DNA of 32,755 bases from Endozoicomonas acroporae (GCF_002864045.1 NZ_PJPV01000212.1:1-32755); one strand, 5' to 3'; shown: positions 1 to 8,788, counted from the first letter of the stretch. Notes: generated by a model not told the origin, from the sequence alone. Program-made: numbers and translations.

Positions 1-24
1 GGTTTTGCCAGCGCCACAATGGGT

Positions 25-41
25 TTACCGAATACTTACTA
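25..41 (+). repeat. Short imperfect direct repeat, copy A
   Basis: TTACCGAATACTTACTA matches 15 of 17 bases of the sequence at 5307-5323 in the same orientation. The hsdS fragment ends inside this copy. The two copies bracket the first hsdRMS locus. A match of this length can occur by chance in a window this size, so only the position at two gene breaks makes it notable. Confidence 0.35.
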
Positions 42-425
42 ATCTATAGAGTAATTGAAACAATCGATTTGGTGCACAATGTTTCTATTGAGCGTCGGGT
101 TAGCCGAGCCTGAATCCAGCCTCTTCAAGGGTAGGCTTTTCAAAAAATAGTAAATAAACTTGGGATCGTTGCCTTTGAAGTCCTTCACCCAGAGACTTGT
201 ATCGTGGGGCCAATAGTCTGATTCGATGTAAAATGCTGTTCCAAGGGTCCCTTTTCGGCCAATTACGACTCCAGGCCCTTTAACCATTGGTTTGTAGTGA
301 TAGCTATTGACACCACTTGATGAAACTACAGGGTATGGACCATCAGTCTGCTCTTTTTTTGTGATATCAAAGCCTCTTTGGAGCGTTACAAGGTCTCCAA
401 TTTTGCATTTATCTAACTTATGCAC
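39..425 (-). CDS. hsdS: Truncated type I restriction specificity subunit (HsdS fragment)
   Basis: HsdS proteins recognise the DNA target of type I restriction-modification complexes through two target recognition domains joined by conserved helices. This frame encodes about 128 residues resembling one recognition domain: KIGDLVTLQRGFDITKK at the start, GPGVVIGRKGTLG in the middle and SANPTLNRNIVHQI near the end. I prefer the GTG start at 425, which overlaps the hsdM stop (GTGCATAA) and follows a GGGAG ribosome site; the longer ATG form would overlap hsdM by more than 60 bases. The normal length is about 400-460 residues, and here the frame stops just where the first conserved helix should begin, so the second domain is missing. 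The stop lies inside a short repeat also found at 5307-5323. A functional product is unlikely. Confidence 0.8.
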   Translation of the reverse strand: MHKLDKCKIGDLVTLQRGFDITKKEQTDGPYPVVSSSGVNSYHYKPMVKGPGVVIGRKGTLGTAFYIESDYWPHDTSLWVKDFKGNDPKFIYYFLKSLPLKRLDSGSANPTLNRNIVHQIDCFNYSID

Positions 426-2052
426 GCAACACTCCCGCCAGTTGTTTCTCAATCTCCTGCTCCAGCTCTCGTGACTGCGCAAACATTGCGTGAAGGTTAT
501 CCGTGAAGCCTTTCATCTTCTCGCTAAACTGCTCGGGAGTGATATCCACGTAGTCGATTTTCACATCAAAGTACTGCCCGGCACTGAGAGAGTAATTTTT
601 AGCGGCAATCTCCTCATAGCTGACCACAACAGAGAAATCATCTTCCAGATCATGACCGTTAAACACATCGATAATAAACGCTTCTTCATCGGCAGAAAGA
701 ACAGTCTTCTGGTTTTTGCCATCCTTCACCTTGGTACCCAGGTTGGAGGCGTCGATCAGCACCACCTTGCCTTTGTTATTGGCATCAATAAAAACAATGG
801 AGACATTGGTGCCAGTGGTGGCAAAAATATTGCTGGGCATGGAGACCACACCGGCCAGCATTTTGTTGTCCACCAGGTGCTGGCGAATCTTTTTATCGAT
901 GCCGGACTGAGCCGTAATAAATCCGGTGGGCACTACCACCGCCGCTTTTCCGCCCGGTTTCAGGGAGTAGATAATGTGTTGTAAAAACAGCGAGTAGATC
1001 GCCATTTTGTCTTTGGCCTTGGCGGGCACTTTCGGGATGCCGGCAAAAAAGCGATCTTTATTCTCCTGGGTATCCAGGTCATTCCGGTAGTCGCTATAGT
1101 CCATTTTGAATGGCGGATTGGAGACGATGTAGTCAAACTGCCGCAACGCATTACCATTCTTGTGGGCCGGGTGCTCCATGGTATTCCCCTGGATGACATT
1201 GGGAATGGAGTGCACCAGGTTGTTCAGGATCAGGTTTAGCCGCAGCAAATTAGACGACTTTTGTGAAATATCCTGGGTATAGATAGAGCAACGATTTTCA
1301 CCAATGGCATGGGCTACGTTCATCAACAGTGTGCCAGAACCTGCCGATGGGTCGTAGCAGCTGACGTTCTGTACCGTACCCTGCTGAGCTTTCGGTACCA
1401 GAATGGAGGCCATGATCCGTGCCACCGCATGGGGCGTGTAGTACTCGGCGTACTTACCACCGCTGTTGCTGTTGTAGTCCTTGATCAGGTATTCAAAGAT
1501 GGTCGCATAAAAATCAAACTTCTGGGTGAAAATTCGCTCAAAGCTGAACTCTACCAGTTTGTTGATAATGGCCCGACAGAAGTTGTCCCGTTTGGAGTCG
1601 TCAGCAATGTATTGGCTGATGCGGTCGAACAGGACAATTTTAGCGCCGCCATCGGTTTTTACCGCAAACACATCGTTGTTAGTGCTGGCAATGTCGATCA
1701 GGGTATCGTCAAATAGTTTGGCGAACTCGGGCTGGTTCTGCTGGCTGAACAGGTAGCTGATAAAGTGTACTGGTTTCAGGTGGGCGGTGTCGGCACCCAT
1801 TTGCAGTTGCAGCATTTCCAGATCGTCTTCGCTCATGGCGACCAGGGCTTCTTCCCACTTTTCCGCATTGGCTATGGAGGGATCGAGCTGTTTGGCTTCG
1901 TAGGCGAATTTGTCGTTCAGGAATTTGTAGAGAAAGGTTTGGGTGATGATTTTAAATTCATTACCGTCGTTACCAAGGCCATAGTTGGCACAGATGCCTT
2001 TCAGACCATCGATCAGCGCTTTGGTTTGCTGTTGAAAAGCGAGTTCTACCAC
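418..2052 (-). CDS. hsdM: Type I restriction-modification DNA methyltransferase (HsdM)
   Basis: This is the N6-adenine methyltransferase subunit of a type I system. It transfers a methyl group from S-adenosylmethionine to the target adenine and forms the core complex with HsdS. The 544 residues have the expected layout: a helical HsdM N-terminal domain (about 1-170), then the catalytic domain with the SAM-binding motif DPSAGSG at residue 234 and the catalytic NPPF motif at 312-315. A helical tail that normally contacts HsdS ends the protein. The start is GTG at 2052, which overlaps the hsdR stop by seven bases, so translation is probably coupled. Length and motifs are intact. Because its partner HsdS is cut short, the enzyme is probably without sequence specificity unless another HsdS serves it. 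Confidence 0.93.
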   Translation of the reverse strand: MVELAFQQQTKALIDGLKGICANYGLGNDGNEFKIITQTFLYKFLNDKFAYEAKQLDPSIANAEKWEEALVAMSEDDLEMLQLQMGADTAHLKPVHFISYLFSQQNQPEFAKLFDDTLIDIASTNNDVFAVKTDGGAKIVLFDRISQYIADDSKRDNFCRAIINKLVEFSFERIFTQKFDFYATIFEYLIKDYNSNSGGKYAEYYTPHAVARIMASILVPKAQQGTVQNVSCYDPSAGSGTLLMNVAHAIGENRCSIYTQDISQKSSNLLRLNLILNNLVHSIPNVIQGNTMEHPAHKNGNALRQFDYIVSNPPFKMDYSDYRNDLDTQENKDRFFAGIPKVPAKAKDKMAIYSLFLQHIIYSLKPGGKAAVVVPTGFITAQSGIDKKIRQHLVDNKMLAGVVSMPSNIFATTGTNVSIVFIDANNKGKVVLIDASNLGTKVKDGKNQKTVLSADEEAFIIDVFNGHDLEDDFSVVVSYEEIAAKNYSLSAGQYFDVKIDYVDITPEQFSEKMKGFTDNLHAMFAQSRELEQEIEKQLAGVLRA

Positions 2053-5000
2053 GCAGTGGCTCCTGTATTAAATTCGTTCAGATATTCGGTGACCACCAGT
2101 TTGTTGATGTACCGTGAGGCATCGGGGGTCAGCTTGATCTGCTGGTTTTTCATAAATTGATGGATAACGTGGGGCATCATGGTCTTGGCAAAGTAGCTTT
2201 CGTTTTTCACCATATCGGTGTTTTGCAGCACGATCTGGTCGGCGTCCTGCTTGATATGGATTAACGCTTCAAAGACTTTGCGCTCCGGTGCGTTCAGGCC
2301 GCCCTGATTGTCAGGGTCCGTTATGCGTTTGTGGAGCCGTGCGTATTTGCGATCCCCATGGTATTTATGGCTGAGCTGGTCATTCTGACGGTTCAGCTCT
2401 TTGATTCGCTCATGAATTTTGCGCAGGGCATCGATATTCTGGCCCATTTCTTCCTGCGTGACCTGGCTGAGGTTTTTCTTTTTAAATAACCGTTCCAGCT
2501 CTTCTTTCAGGGTGATGAATTTCGGGTCTTGCTGGTCAAAGTTGCTGGCCAGGGCTTCGCGGGTCTGGCGCAGGGTGTTTTTCAGCTTGTCTGCCAGTAC
2601 CAGCTCTTCCTCACCAATTTTGGTGAACTGGAAAATGACATCTTCAAGGGCGACATTAAGCAGGTTGGTGGTGTCGCCTTTCTCCAGGCTTTCTTTCAGG
2701 TTGAGTAAGTTCAGCCGGTTGCTGGTTTCCCGGTACAGCTGATTGAGCTTCTGGAAATCAAGGCAGGCCAGCAGGTCTTTATCATCCTGCATGCGGATAA
2801 TATTGTAGAGACTCCTGGCGTCGGCCAGTGCTTTTTTCAGTGCCAGTACGGACTCCCGGTCCTGAATCTCGCTGATCTGCCGGGAGAAGGTTTCCGCATT
2901 CTCGGTATCGAAGCGGAACAGGGTGTCTTTGATCGCTTCAATGTCGCTGAGTATTTCTTCTCTGGATTTGAACAGGTGGGAGTAATGTTCGAACTCGTCG
3001 CCTAACTCTGCCTGTAATTCCTCGAAGTAGGCTCTGTTGGTCTCGGCAAATTCGCTGCGGATATCCGCAAAATCCACCACGTAGCCATAGCGATGGGTTT
3101 TATAGGGGCGGTTAACCCGGGTCAGTGCCTGTAACAGGTTGTGCTGACGGATGATGCGGGCAAAGTAGAGTTTTTTCAGGCGTTTGGCATCAAAGCCCGT
3201 TAGCAGCATGTTGTAGACAAACAGAAAGTCTATTTTGCCAGCTTTGAAATCTTCCACCCAGTCATTGCGCTCTTCTTTGTTGCCAACATCGTGCAGGATT
3301 AACGCAGCAGTGGTTGCGGCATTGGGGTTTTCAGGTGTGATGTTGTAGATACTTTTTGGCTCAGCAACCTGCAGGGCTTCCCCTTGCTCATCGTTGGCGG
3401 CGGGTAGTGCCTGCTTTGCATTACGTTCATTAAACTGATGGAATAGCTCTTTGGCTTGTTCGGCGCTGTCGCAGATGACCATACCACCGATGGTGCTGTC
3501 GTTCATTGATCCCCGGCTTTTTTCAAAGTCAGTGACGATGTAATTCAGCATTGGGGTAACGAATTTTGGATGAGCGTAAAGTTTTCTTTTGTCGATACTG
3601 CCCTGTTCAACTTCGACTGCTTTCAGGGCTTTTTGCAACTCCATCTTGTAGTTGGAGGCAATGTCTTCCCGGATAAGGCGTAAGGTGTAGCCGTCGGCAA
3701 TGGAGCTGTTGTAGTAGTATTTGTGGATGTAGCCACCAAACAGGGTGACGGAGTTGTAGTCATCGCCCAGCAGAGGGGTGCCGGTCAGGCCGATTTTTAT
3801 GGCGTTTCGATCCGACTGATCCAGGTTGGCCAGAAAGCTGCCCCTGGGATTGTAGCTGCGATGCACTTCATCCAGAAAGTAGATACGCTGGATATTCACA
3901 TCGTAATCTCTGGTTTGGACAACATCCGGATCGTCTTTGAACTTCTGGATATTGACCACGGTTATCTCGGGCTTACCACTGTCGTTATGAATGACTTTGG
4001 TGGCTTTAATATCTCTGGAGAATTCGTCCCGTGAGTTTATGGTGTGTACCACCAGTTCACGCTTGGTGAACTCATTGCGAGCCTGTCGCAGTAAGTCAAG
4101 GCGGTCCACAATAAAGTAAAACTTTGGAATAATGTTTTTCTTCTGGAAATAGTGGGTCAGGAACTTGACGTTATAATAGGTCAGTGCGGTTTTACCGCTG
4201 CCCTGAGTATGCCAGACGATCCCTTTTTTGATGCCTTTGTCCAGCTTTTGTTCGATGGCTTTGGTAGCAAACATTTGCGGATAGCGCATGATGTGCTTTT
4301 GCAGGCCATCCTTCTCCTGCACGTAGACTAACGCGTATTGCAGGATAAACTTCAGTCGCTCTTTGCTGAGTAGCGAAGTGCAGATCCGATTCGTTGGGCG
4401 GTCTGGCGCTTTGTTACCGATGAACTCCTGATTGTTCTTGATGACTTCGAGGTTATTGTCTTTCAGAACGGTATTTTCGACTTCATCGTCTGGTCGTTTC
4501 AACAGTGTTGTTAAGTTGAACTCTTCCTCTTCCCGGAAGTAGTTAAGCACCGGTTTACCATAGGCTGGGCTGGCGTAGAATGCGCCTTCCAGAGGAGGTG
4601 ATGAATCGTCGTCATACTCCATGTTGTTGGAGAAGATCATCAGCTGAGTGATATTGATGAATCGACGGAATTTGCTGTTTTCAAAACGGGTCTGGATGCG
4701 TTTGTGTTCAGCCAGAATGCCATCGTGATTATTGGGTTTCTTGACCTCAATGAATAGCAGCGGCATGCCATTAATCAGCAGTGTGATATCAGGATGAAAC
4801 TCATCGTCGCCATTTTTACAGGTGAGTTCTGTGACAACATTGAAGGTGTTGTTGTTGTTGAAGTTTTCAAAATCGATCAGCCTGGTACCAGAGCGGTCCA
4901 GGAGCTTTTCAAAGAAGGCTTTGCCCAGGTCTTCGTTATCCAGCGACAGCTTTATCTCTTCGAGGAAGCGGCCAATATCATCCTGTTCCAGGCTGGGGTT

Positions 5001-5150
5001 GATACGGGCAATGGCCTCCCTGAAAATATCAGGGAAGATGTTGGTGTCGTTATCCCAGCTTGTATCTCGCAGTGGCAGGTAGTCATAACCTAATCTGGTC
5101 AGGTGCAGGATGGTGGGGATTTTGACGCGTGTGTCTTCAGTAAATTTCAT
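2046..5150 (-). CDS. hsdR: Type I restriction endonuclease subunit R (HsdR)
   Basis: This is the motor and nuclease subunit of a type I restriction enzyme, which translocates DNA using ATP and cuts far from the recognition site. The 1034-residue protein has an N-terminal PD-(D/E)XK nuclease domain (D121 in HPDITLL, E135 and K137 in FIEVKK) and a two-lobed superfamily 2 helicase. Walker A is QGSGKT near 316-321, the DEVH box starts at D427, and GLTGTPLL follows. The later helicase motif contains LLTGFDAKRL and QALTRVNRPY. A long helical C-terminal part probably contacts the methylase. It is the first gene of an hsdR-hsdM-hsdS operon. The ATG is preceded by an AGGGAAGG ribosome site. It appears intact and is not closely similar to the second HsdR at 11210-14287. 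Confidence 0.95.
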   Translation of the reverse strand: MKFTEDTRVKIPTILHLTRLGYDYLPLRDTSWDNDTNIFPDIFREAIARINPSLEQDDIGRFLEEIKLSLDNEDLGKAFFEKLLDRSGTRLIDFENFNNNNTFNVVTELTCKNGDDEFHPDITLLINGMPLLFIEVKKPNNHDGILAEHKRIQTRFENSKFRRFINITQLMIFSNNMEYDDDSSPPLEGAFYASPAYGKPVLNYFREEEEFNLTTLLKRPDDEVENTVLKDNNLEVIKNNQEFIGNKAPDRPTNRICTSLLSKERLKFILQYALVYVQEKDGLQKHIMRYPQMFATKAIEQKLDKGIKKGIVWHTQGSGKTALTYYNVKFLTHYFQKKNIIPKFYFIVDRLDLLRQARNEFTKRELVVHTINSRDEFSRDIKATKVIHNDSGKPEITVVNIQKFKDDPDVVQTRDYDVNIQRIYFLDEVHRSYNPRGSFLANLDQSDRNAIKIGLTGTPLLGDDYNSVTLFGGYIHKYYYNSSIADGYTLRLIREDIASNYKMELQKALKAVEVEQGSIDKRKLYAHPKFVTPMLNYIVTDFEKSRGSMNDSTIGGMVICDSAEQAKELFHQFNERNAKQALPAANDEQGEALQVAEPKSIYNITPENPNAATTAALILHDVGNKEERNDWVEDFKAGKIDFLFVYNMLLTGFDAKRLKKLYFARIIRQHNLLQALTRVNRPYKTHRYGYVVDFADIRSEFAETNRAYFEELQAELGDEFEHYSHLFKSREEILSDIEAIKDTLFRFDTENAETFSRQISEIQDRESVLALKKALADARSLYNIIRMQDDKDLLACLDFQKLNQLYRETSNRLNLLNLKESLEKGDTTNLLNVALEDVIFQFTKIGEEELVLADKLKNTLRQTREALASNFDQQDPKFITLKEELERLFKKKNLSQVTQEEMGQNIDALRKIHERIKELNRQNDQLSHKYHGDRKYARLHKRITDPDNQGGLNAPERKVFEALIHIKQDADQIVLQNTDMVKNESYFAKTMMPHVIHQFMKNQQIKLTPDASRYINKLVVTEYLNEFNTGATAW

Positions 5151-5306
5151 ACCTTCCCTTGCAGATTTTGTTGGCTGGTTTTGCCTTGCCTTGGAGGTGC
5201 CAGATAAAAATTACGCTACCGCCCGTAGATTTTACCGTTGTCTTTTTTTGACGCGGGGGAGCAGGGTTCCAGATAGCTCAGGGATGTGATTTTTAACCGG
5301 AATAGA

Positions 5307-5323
5307 TTACCGAATAATTAGTA
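5307..5323 (+). repeat. Short imperfect direct repeat, copy B
   Basis: TTACCGAATAATTAGTA differs at two positions from 25-41. The ankyrin-like open frame begins immediately after an in-frame stop within this copy, so a broken gene abuts the repeat at both ends of the first restriction locus. Confidence 0.35.
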
Positions 5324-5691
5324 CTATGTATCTAGTCATCTTTCTGACTCGAATGATTCACCGATTCTTTCTGCGATTGCAGAAATCACTGAAACCGGAG
5401 ATCGGCGCTGTTATGAATTACTCAAAGATGTAAAGCATGATAAGAACACCATTAATGCAAGAACGGATAAGAAGCGCTTAACACCGTTAAGCTGTGCTGT
5501 CGAAACCTGCGATCCGGACATAGTTCGGCAGGTTATTCTGATGGGGGCGGAGCCTGATAAAAAGGCACAAACGGTGTTACAGACACCTCTTTATCAATGC
5601 ATGACGTATTTTTCTTGGTCATGGCAACCGGGTTGTGGGTGAGGTAGAAGCGTTTCTCACCGACTCGGGTATGGTCGTAGTCGCTCTTTGA
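5322..5691 (+). pseudogene. Decayed ankyrin-repeat gene with a TIR-like fragment
   Basis: The frame from 5322 to 5642 has no usual start codon and encodes an ankyrin-like segment: residues reading NARTDKKRLTPLSCAVETC, then a DPDIVRQVILMGAEPDKKA stretch, then TPLYQCM. This matches the pattern of an ankyrin repeat (N-A-x-T-D, T-P-L-x-x-A-V, V-x-x-L-L-x-x-G-A-x-P). In another frame, 5605-5691, 28 codons read IFLGHGNRVVGEVEAFL followed by TDSGMVVVAL. This resembles the first strand and helix of the predicted nucleotide-binding TIR-like family (Pfam PF10137, typical start VFIVHG..). The two pieces overlap in different frames, so I infer a frameshifted, truncated remnant of an ankyrin plus TIR-like protein or of two neighbouring genes. 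The ankyrin part is fairly clear; the TIR-like part rests on few residues. Confidence 0.5.
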
Positions 5692-5851
5692 TCCAAAAGA
5701 GGTGTAGGTATGAGTGTAGGTTTCTCGTGCGCTTTAGTGGTATTTTATGAGATGCACTGAGATACTATAAATAGGTGTTAGCCCTGTAATATCAAGGCCT
5801 GCAAGCTAATAATGAGACGCTATAATATATATAGCGAATGATTATAAAGTG

Positions 5852-5896
5852 CTCCTAAGGGGCAGTTCGGAGGTTCGAATCCTCTTGGGAGTGCCA
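5852..5896 (+). tRNA. 3' fragment of tRNA-Arg(CCU), probable attachment site scar
   Basis: The sequence has exact tRNA geometry from the anticodon loop onward. The loop is CTCCTAA (anticodon CCT at 5854-5856), followed by the 3' anticodon stem GGGGC (5859-5863) and a five-base variable loop. The T arm is GGAGG-TTCGAAT-CCTCT (5869-5885), then come the 3' acceptor strand TGGGAGT, discriminator G and CCA (5894-5896). The 5' half is absent: upstream bases do not pair with the anticodon or acceptor strands. Integrative elements commonly recombine at the 3' end of tRNA genes and leave a displaced 3' fragment at their far end. This piece keeps its own terminator on the right, so I infer that the element lay to the left. 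The intact tRNA should be outside this window. Confidence 0.8.
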
Positions 5897-5904
5897 GTTA
5901 AATC

Positions 5905-5935
5905 AAAGACTTACGGTAGTGTAGGTCTTTTTTTT
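5905..5935 (+). terminator. Rho-independent terminator following the tRNA fragment
   Basis: AAAGACTTAC (5905-5914) pairs with GTAGGTCTTT (5921-5930) around a GGTAGT loop, with one G-U pair, and is followed by a T run. It sits nine bases after the CCA end and is probably the original terminator of the tRNA gene. Confidence 0.75.
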
Positions 5936-5963
5936 GATCTAATAAAAATTAATTTCTATCACA

Positions 5964-7733
5964 GTGCTATTGTTTGAAGAACTGATCCGCAAATTTGCCG
6001 AAAGCTCCAACGAAACCGCCGGAGAGCACTTTACCCCACGGGATATTGTCCAGCTCACCACCTCCCTGGTGTTTATGGAAGATGACGATGCCTTAACAAA
6101 AGAAGGCATTATCCGCACCATTTACGATCCCACTGCCGGTACTGGTGGCTTTCTTTCTTCCGGTATGGAATATGTGCATGAACATAACGCCAATGCGGTG
6201 ATGCGCGCCTTTGGTCAGGAGCTGAACCCGGAGTCCTACGCCATCTGCAAAGCCGATATGCTGATTAAGGGGCAGGATGTCAGCCGAATCAAGCTGGGCA
6301 ATACCCTGTCCAATGACCAGCTTACCAGTCAGCAGTTTGATTATATGCTTTCCAATCCACCGTTCGGCGTGGACTGGAAGAAGATCGAGAGTACGGTCAA
6401 AACGGAACATGACGTGAAAGGCTTTGATGGTCGCTTTGGCCCGGGTCTGCCACGGGTATCCGATGGTTCCCTGTTGTTCCTGATGCACCTGATCAGCAAG
6501 TTCCGGGACATTACGCCGGATAACCCGAACCCCAGCCGGATCGGCATTATCCTGAACGGTTCACCCTTGTTTACCGGCGGCGCGGGCAGTGGTGAAAGTG
6601 AGATTCGACGTTATATTCTGGAAGCCGATCTGCTGGAAGCCATTGTCGCCCTGCCTACCGATATGTTCTACAACACTGGCATTGCGACCTATATCTGGGT
6701 GCTGTCCAACAAAAAATCGGCGGAGCGTAAGGGCAAGGTCCAGCTTATCAATGGGGCGAAGCTGTTTGGCAAGATGCGCAAGTCCCTGGGGTCCAAACGT
6801 AATATTATGAGCCCGGAAGACCGTGCAGTGGTGACTCGCTGCTTTGGCAAATTTGAGGCGGAAGCTACCGACTCCAATGGCATAGCAATCAGCAAACTAT
6901 TTGAGACATACCAGTTCGGCTACCGTCGTATTACTGTAGAACGCCCCCTGCGCCTCTCCGTCCGGTTTACCGATGAAGCCGTTGCCAGCCTGCGTTATGC
7001 GCCCAAGCCGTTTAACAATGTGATGCGCTGGCTATTCGAACAGTTTGACGATGCCTGTTACTCGACACTGGCAGAGCAGGAAGAAGCCATTCGCAACAAG
7101 ATCAAAAAAGACTTTACCGAGCTGAAAGAGAAGCAGATCAAAGAGGTGTTGGATACCAAACTGTGGTTGTTTCAGCGTAACCTGATGGAAAAGGCCCAAC
7201 AGCTTCAGTCTGAGATTGGTATTGAGAACAGCGATGACTTCAACAGCTTCGATGAACGATTAAAGGCTGCCATGAAAAAGTGGGCGATCAAGCTGGATGC
7301 CAAGGAGAAGAAACAGCTTCTGGATGCCATTACCCATAAGAATCCGGATGCTGAGCCCGTTGTCAAAAAGGTATTAAAAGAAGAGTCGCAGCCCTTCTAT
7401 GGAGCCTTTGAATACCGAAGCAACGTCGTCGAGTTTGAAACCGATGGCGACCTGCGGGATAACGAGAATATCCCCCTTGATCCATCGGTGACCACCTCAA
7501 AGCTGATTGAAACCTACTTCCAGCGGGAAGTGACGCCCCATGTGCCGGATGCCTGGATCAATGCCAGCAAGCGGGATGAGCAGGACGGTGAGATCGGTAT
7601 TGTCGGCTATGAGATTCCCTTTAACCGCCACTTCTATGTGTACCAGCCGCCCCGAGCTCTGGAAGCGATTGATGCCGATCTGGATGCGGTCAGTGGGCGG
7701 ATTATGGGCCTGCTGGCGGAGGTACATTCATGA
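5964..7733 (+). CDS. hsdM: Type I DNA methyltransferase HsdM, N-terminally truncated
   Basis: This is the methylase of the second type I system. The frame opens directly at the end of the helical N-terminal domain (LLFEELIRKFAESSNETAGEHF) and has an in-frame stop at 5943, so no upstream extension exists. The SAM motif DPTAGTGG lies at residue 55 and the catalytic NPPF at 131-134. In complete relatives these lie well over 100 residues further in, so most of the N-terminal HsdM domain is missing. The C-terminal part, about 400 residues, looks complete. The only start codon available near the break is GTG at 5964, with no convincing ribosome site. The gene overlaps the next ORF by ATGA. The break lies just after the tRNA scar, so recombination there probably removed the 5' end. 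The product is probably inactive, or weakly expressed. Confidence 0.85.
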   Translation: MLLFEELIRKFAESSNETAGEHFTPRDIVQLTTSLVFMEDDDALTKEGIIRTIYDPTAGTGGFLSSGMEYVHEHNANAVMRAFGQELNPESYAICKADMLIKGQDVSRIKLGNTLSNDQLTSQQFDYMLSNPPFGVDWKKIESTVKTEHDVKGFDGRFGPGLPRVSDGSLLFLMHLISKFRDITPDNPNPSRIGIILNGSPLFTGGAGSGESEIRRYILEADLLEAIVALPTDMFYNTGIATYIWVLSNKKSAERKGKVQLINGAKLFGKMRKSLGSKRNIMSPEDRAVVTRCFGKFEAEATDSNGIAISKLFETYQFGYRRITVERPLRLSVRFTDEAVASLRYAPKPFNNVMRWLFEQFDDACYSTLAEQEEAIRNKIKKDFTELKEKQIKEVLDTKLWLFQRNLMEKAQQLQSEIGIENSDDFNSFDERLKAAMKKWAIKLDAKEKKQLLDAITHKNPDAEPVVKKVLKEESQPFYGAFEYRSNVVEFETDGDLRDNENIPLDPSVTTSKLIETYFQREVTPHVPDAWINASKRDEQDGEIGIVGYEIPFNRHFYVYQPPRALEAIDADLDAVSGRIMGLLAEVHS

Positions 7734-8788
7734 GTAAGGCGAATAACAGCACCAGCCTTGGCCTTAATCACAACAGTGACTACAAGCGGTGGTTAAAAGA
7801 TCTCAAACAAAAGGTACAGCAAACCCAAATCAAGGCCACCGTTCAGGTAAACACCACCCTGCTGACTTTCTACTGGGAACTGGGGGCCGATATTGTTCAG
7901 CGCCAGTCTACGGCTAACTGGGGCGATGGATTTTTAAAACAGCTCAGCAAAGACCTGATGAAAGAATTCCCCGATATCAAAGGCTTTTCTGAACGAAACC
8001 TTAAATACATTCGGCAGTGGTTCCTGTTTTACTCACAGGGTCAGGCAATTGGGCAACAGGCTGTTGCCCAATTAGCTCAAGTGCCCTGGGGACACAATTT
8101 ACAGATCATCAGTAAATGCCAATCGGTGGATGAGGCGCAGTATTACATTCGCAGCACCATCGAACATGGTTGGAGCCGTAATGTACTGATTCACCAGATT
8201 GACAGTGGCCTGTGGCAGCGGGAAGGAGACGCGCTCAGTAATTTTGGCGCCACTCTGCCAGCGGTACAGTCCGATCTGGCACAGCAAACCCTGAAAGACC
8301 CTTACGTGTTTGACTTCCTCACCCTGACCAAAAGCTACAACGAGAAAGAGCTGGAACAGGGGCTGATAGAGCATATCACCCAGTTTCTGTTGGAGCTGGG
8401 CGCTGGTTTTGCGTACATGGGAAAGCAGGTCAAACTGCAAGTAGGTACACGGGATTTTTACATTGATCTGCTGTTTTACCATGCCCGTCTGCATTGTTAT
8501 GTGGTGATTGAGTTGAAAGCAGGCGACTTTGAACCGGAGCATGCGGGCAAGCTGAATTTCTATATCAAGGCGGTGGATGAGCAACTGCGTAAAGAAGGTG
8601 ATGCGCCCACCATTGGTATTTTGCTGTGCAAAAACAAAGATAAGCTGGTGGCGGAGTATGCCCTTAGCGACATCCAAAAGCCTATTGGCGTATCAGAGTA
8701 TCAACTGACGCAATCGTTGCCGGAAAACCTGCAATCGCAACTGCCCAGTGTGGAAGAAATTGAGCAGGAACTGGGAGGTGAGTTGTGA
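7730..8788 (+). CDS. DUF1016 (YhcG-family) PD-(D/E)XK nuclease, paralogue A
   Basis: The 352-residue protein has the two-part layout of the DUF1016/YhcG family: a helical N-terminal domain (YKRWLKDLKQKV to about residue 200) and a C-terminal PD-(D/E)XK nuclease domain. The metal-binding residues are visible as D246 in FYIDLLFYH and E261 and K263 in VVIELKAG. The cellular role of these proteins is poorly known, but they often sit inside type I restriction loci. Here the gene overlaps hsdM by four bases and hsdS by TGATG, so it is part of the operon. A 27-base palindrome at 8047-8073 lies within the coding sequence. It is clearly a different paralogue from the gene at 10160, not a recent duplicate. 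Confidence 0.88.
   Translation: MSKANNSTSLGLNHNSDYKRWLKDLKQKVQQTQIKATVQVNTTLLTFYWELGADIVQRQSTANWGDGFLKQLSKDLMKEFPDIKGFSERNLKYIRQWFLFYSQGQAIGQQAVAQLAQVPWGHNLQIISKCQSVDEAQYYIRSTIEHGWSRNVLIHQIDSGLWQREGDALSNFGATLPAVQSDLAQQTLKDPYVFDFLTLTKSYNEKELEQGLIEHITQFLLELGAGFAYMGKQVKLQVGTRDFYIDLLFYHARLHCYVVIELKAGDFEPEHAGKLNFYIKAVDEQLRKEGDAPTIGILLCKNKDKLVAEYALSDIQKPIGVSEYQLTQSLPENLQSQLPSVEEIEQELGGEL
8047..8073. repeat. 27-base palindrome inside DUF1016 gene A
   Basis: AATTGGGCAACAG, a central G at 8060, then the exact reverse complement CTGTTGCCCAATT. All 13 base pairs are perfect. It encodes residues just before the conserved PWGHN motif and ends on the CAATT that encodes Gln-Leu. A second, different palindrome sits at the same protein position in DUF1016 gene B. 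Confidence 0.95.

Noticed and set aside
1..24. Transposon end beside the hsdS break
   Set aside because: Too little sequence at the window edge to identify an element.
8099..8677. 192-codon minus-strand ORF
   Set aside because: It lies wholly antisense to the well-supported DUF1016 gene A and resembles no protein.
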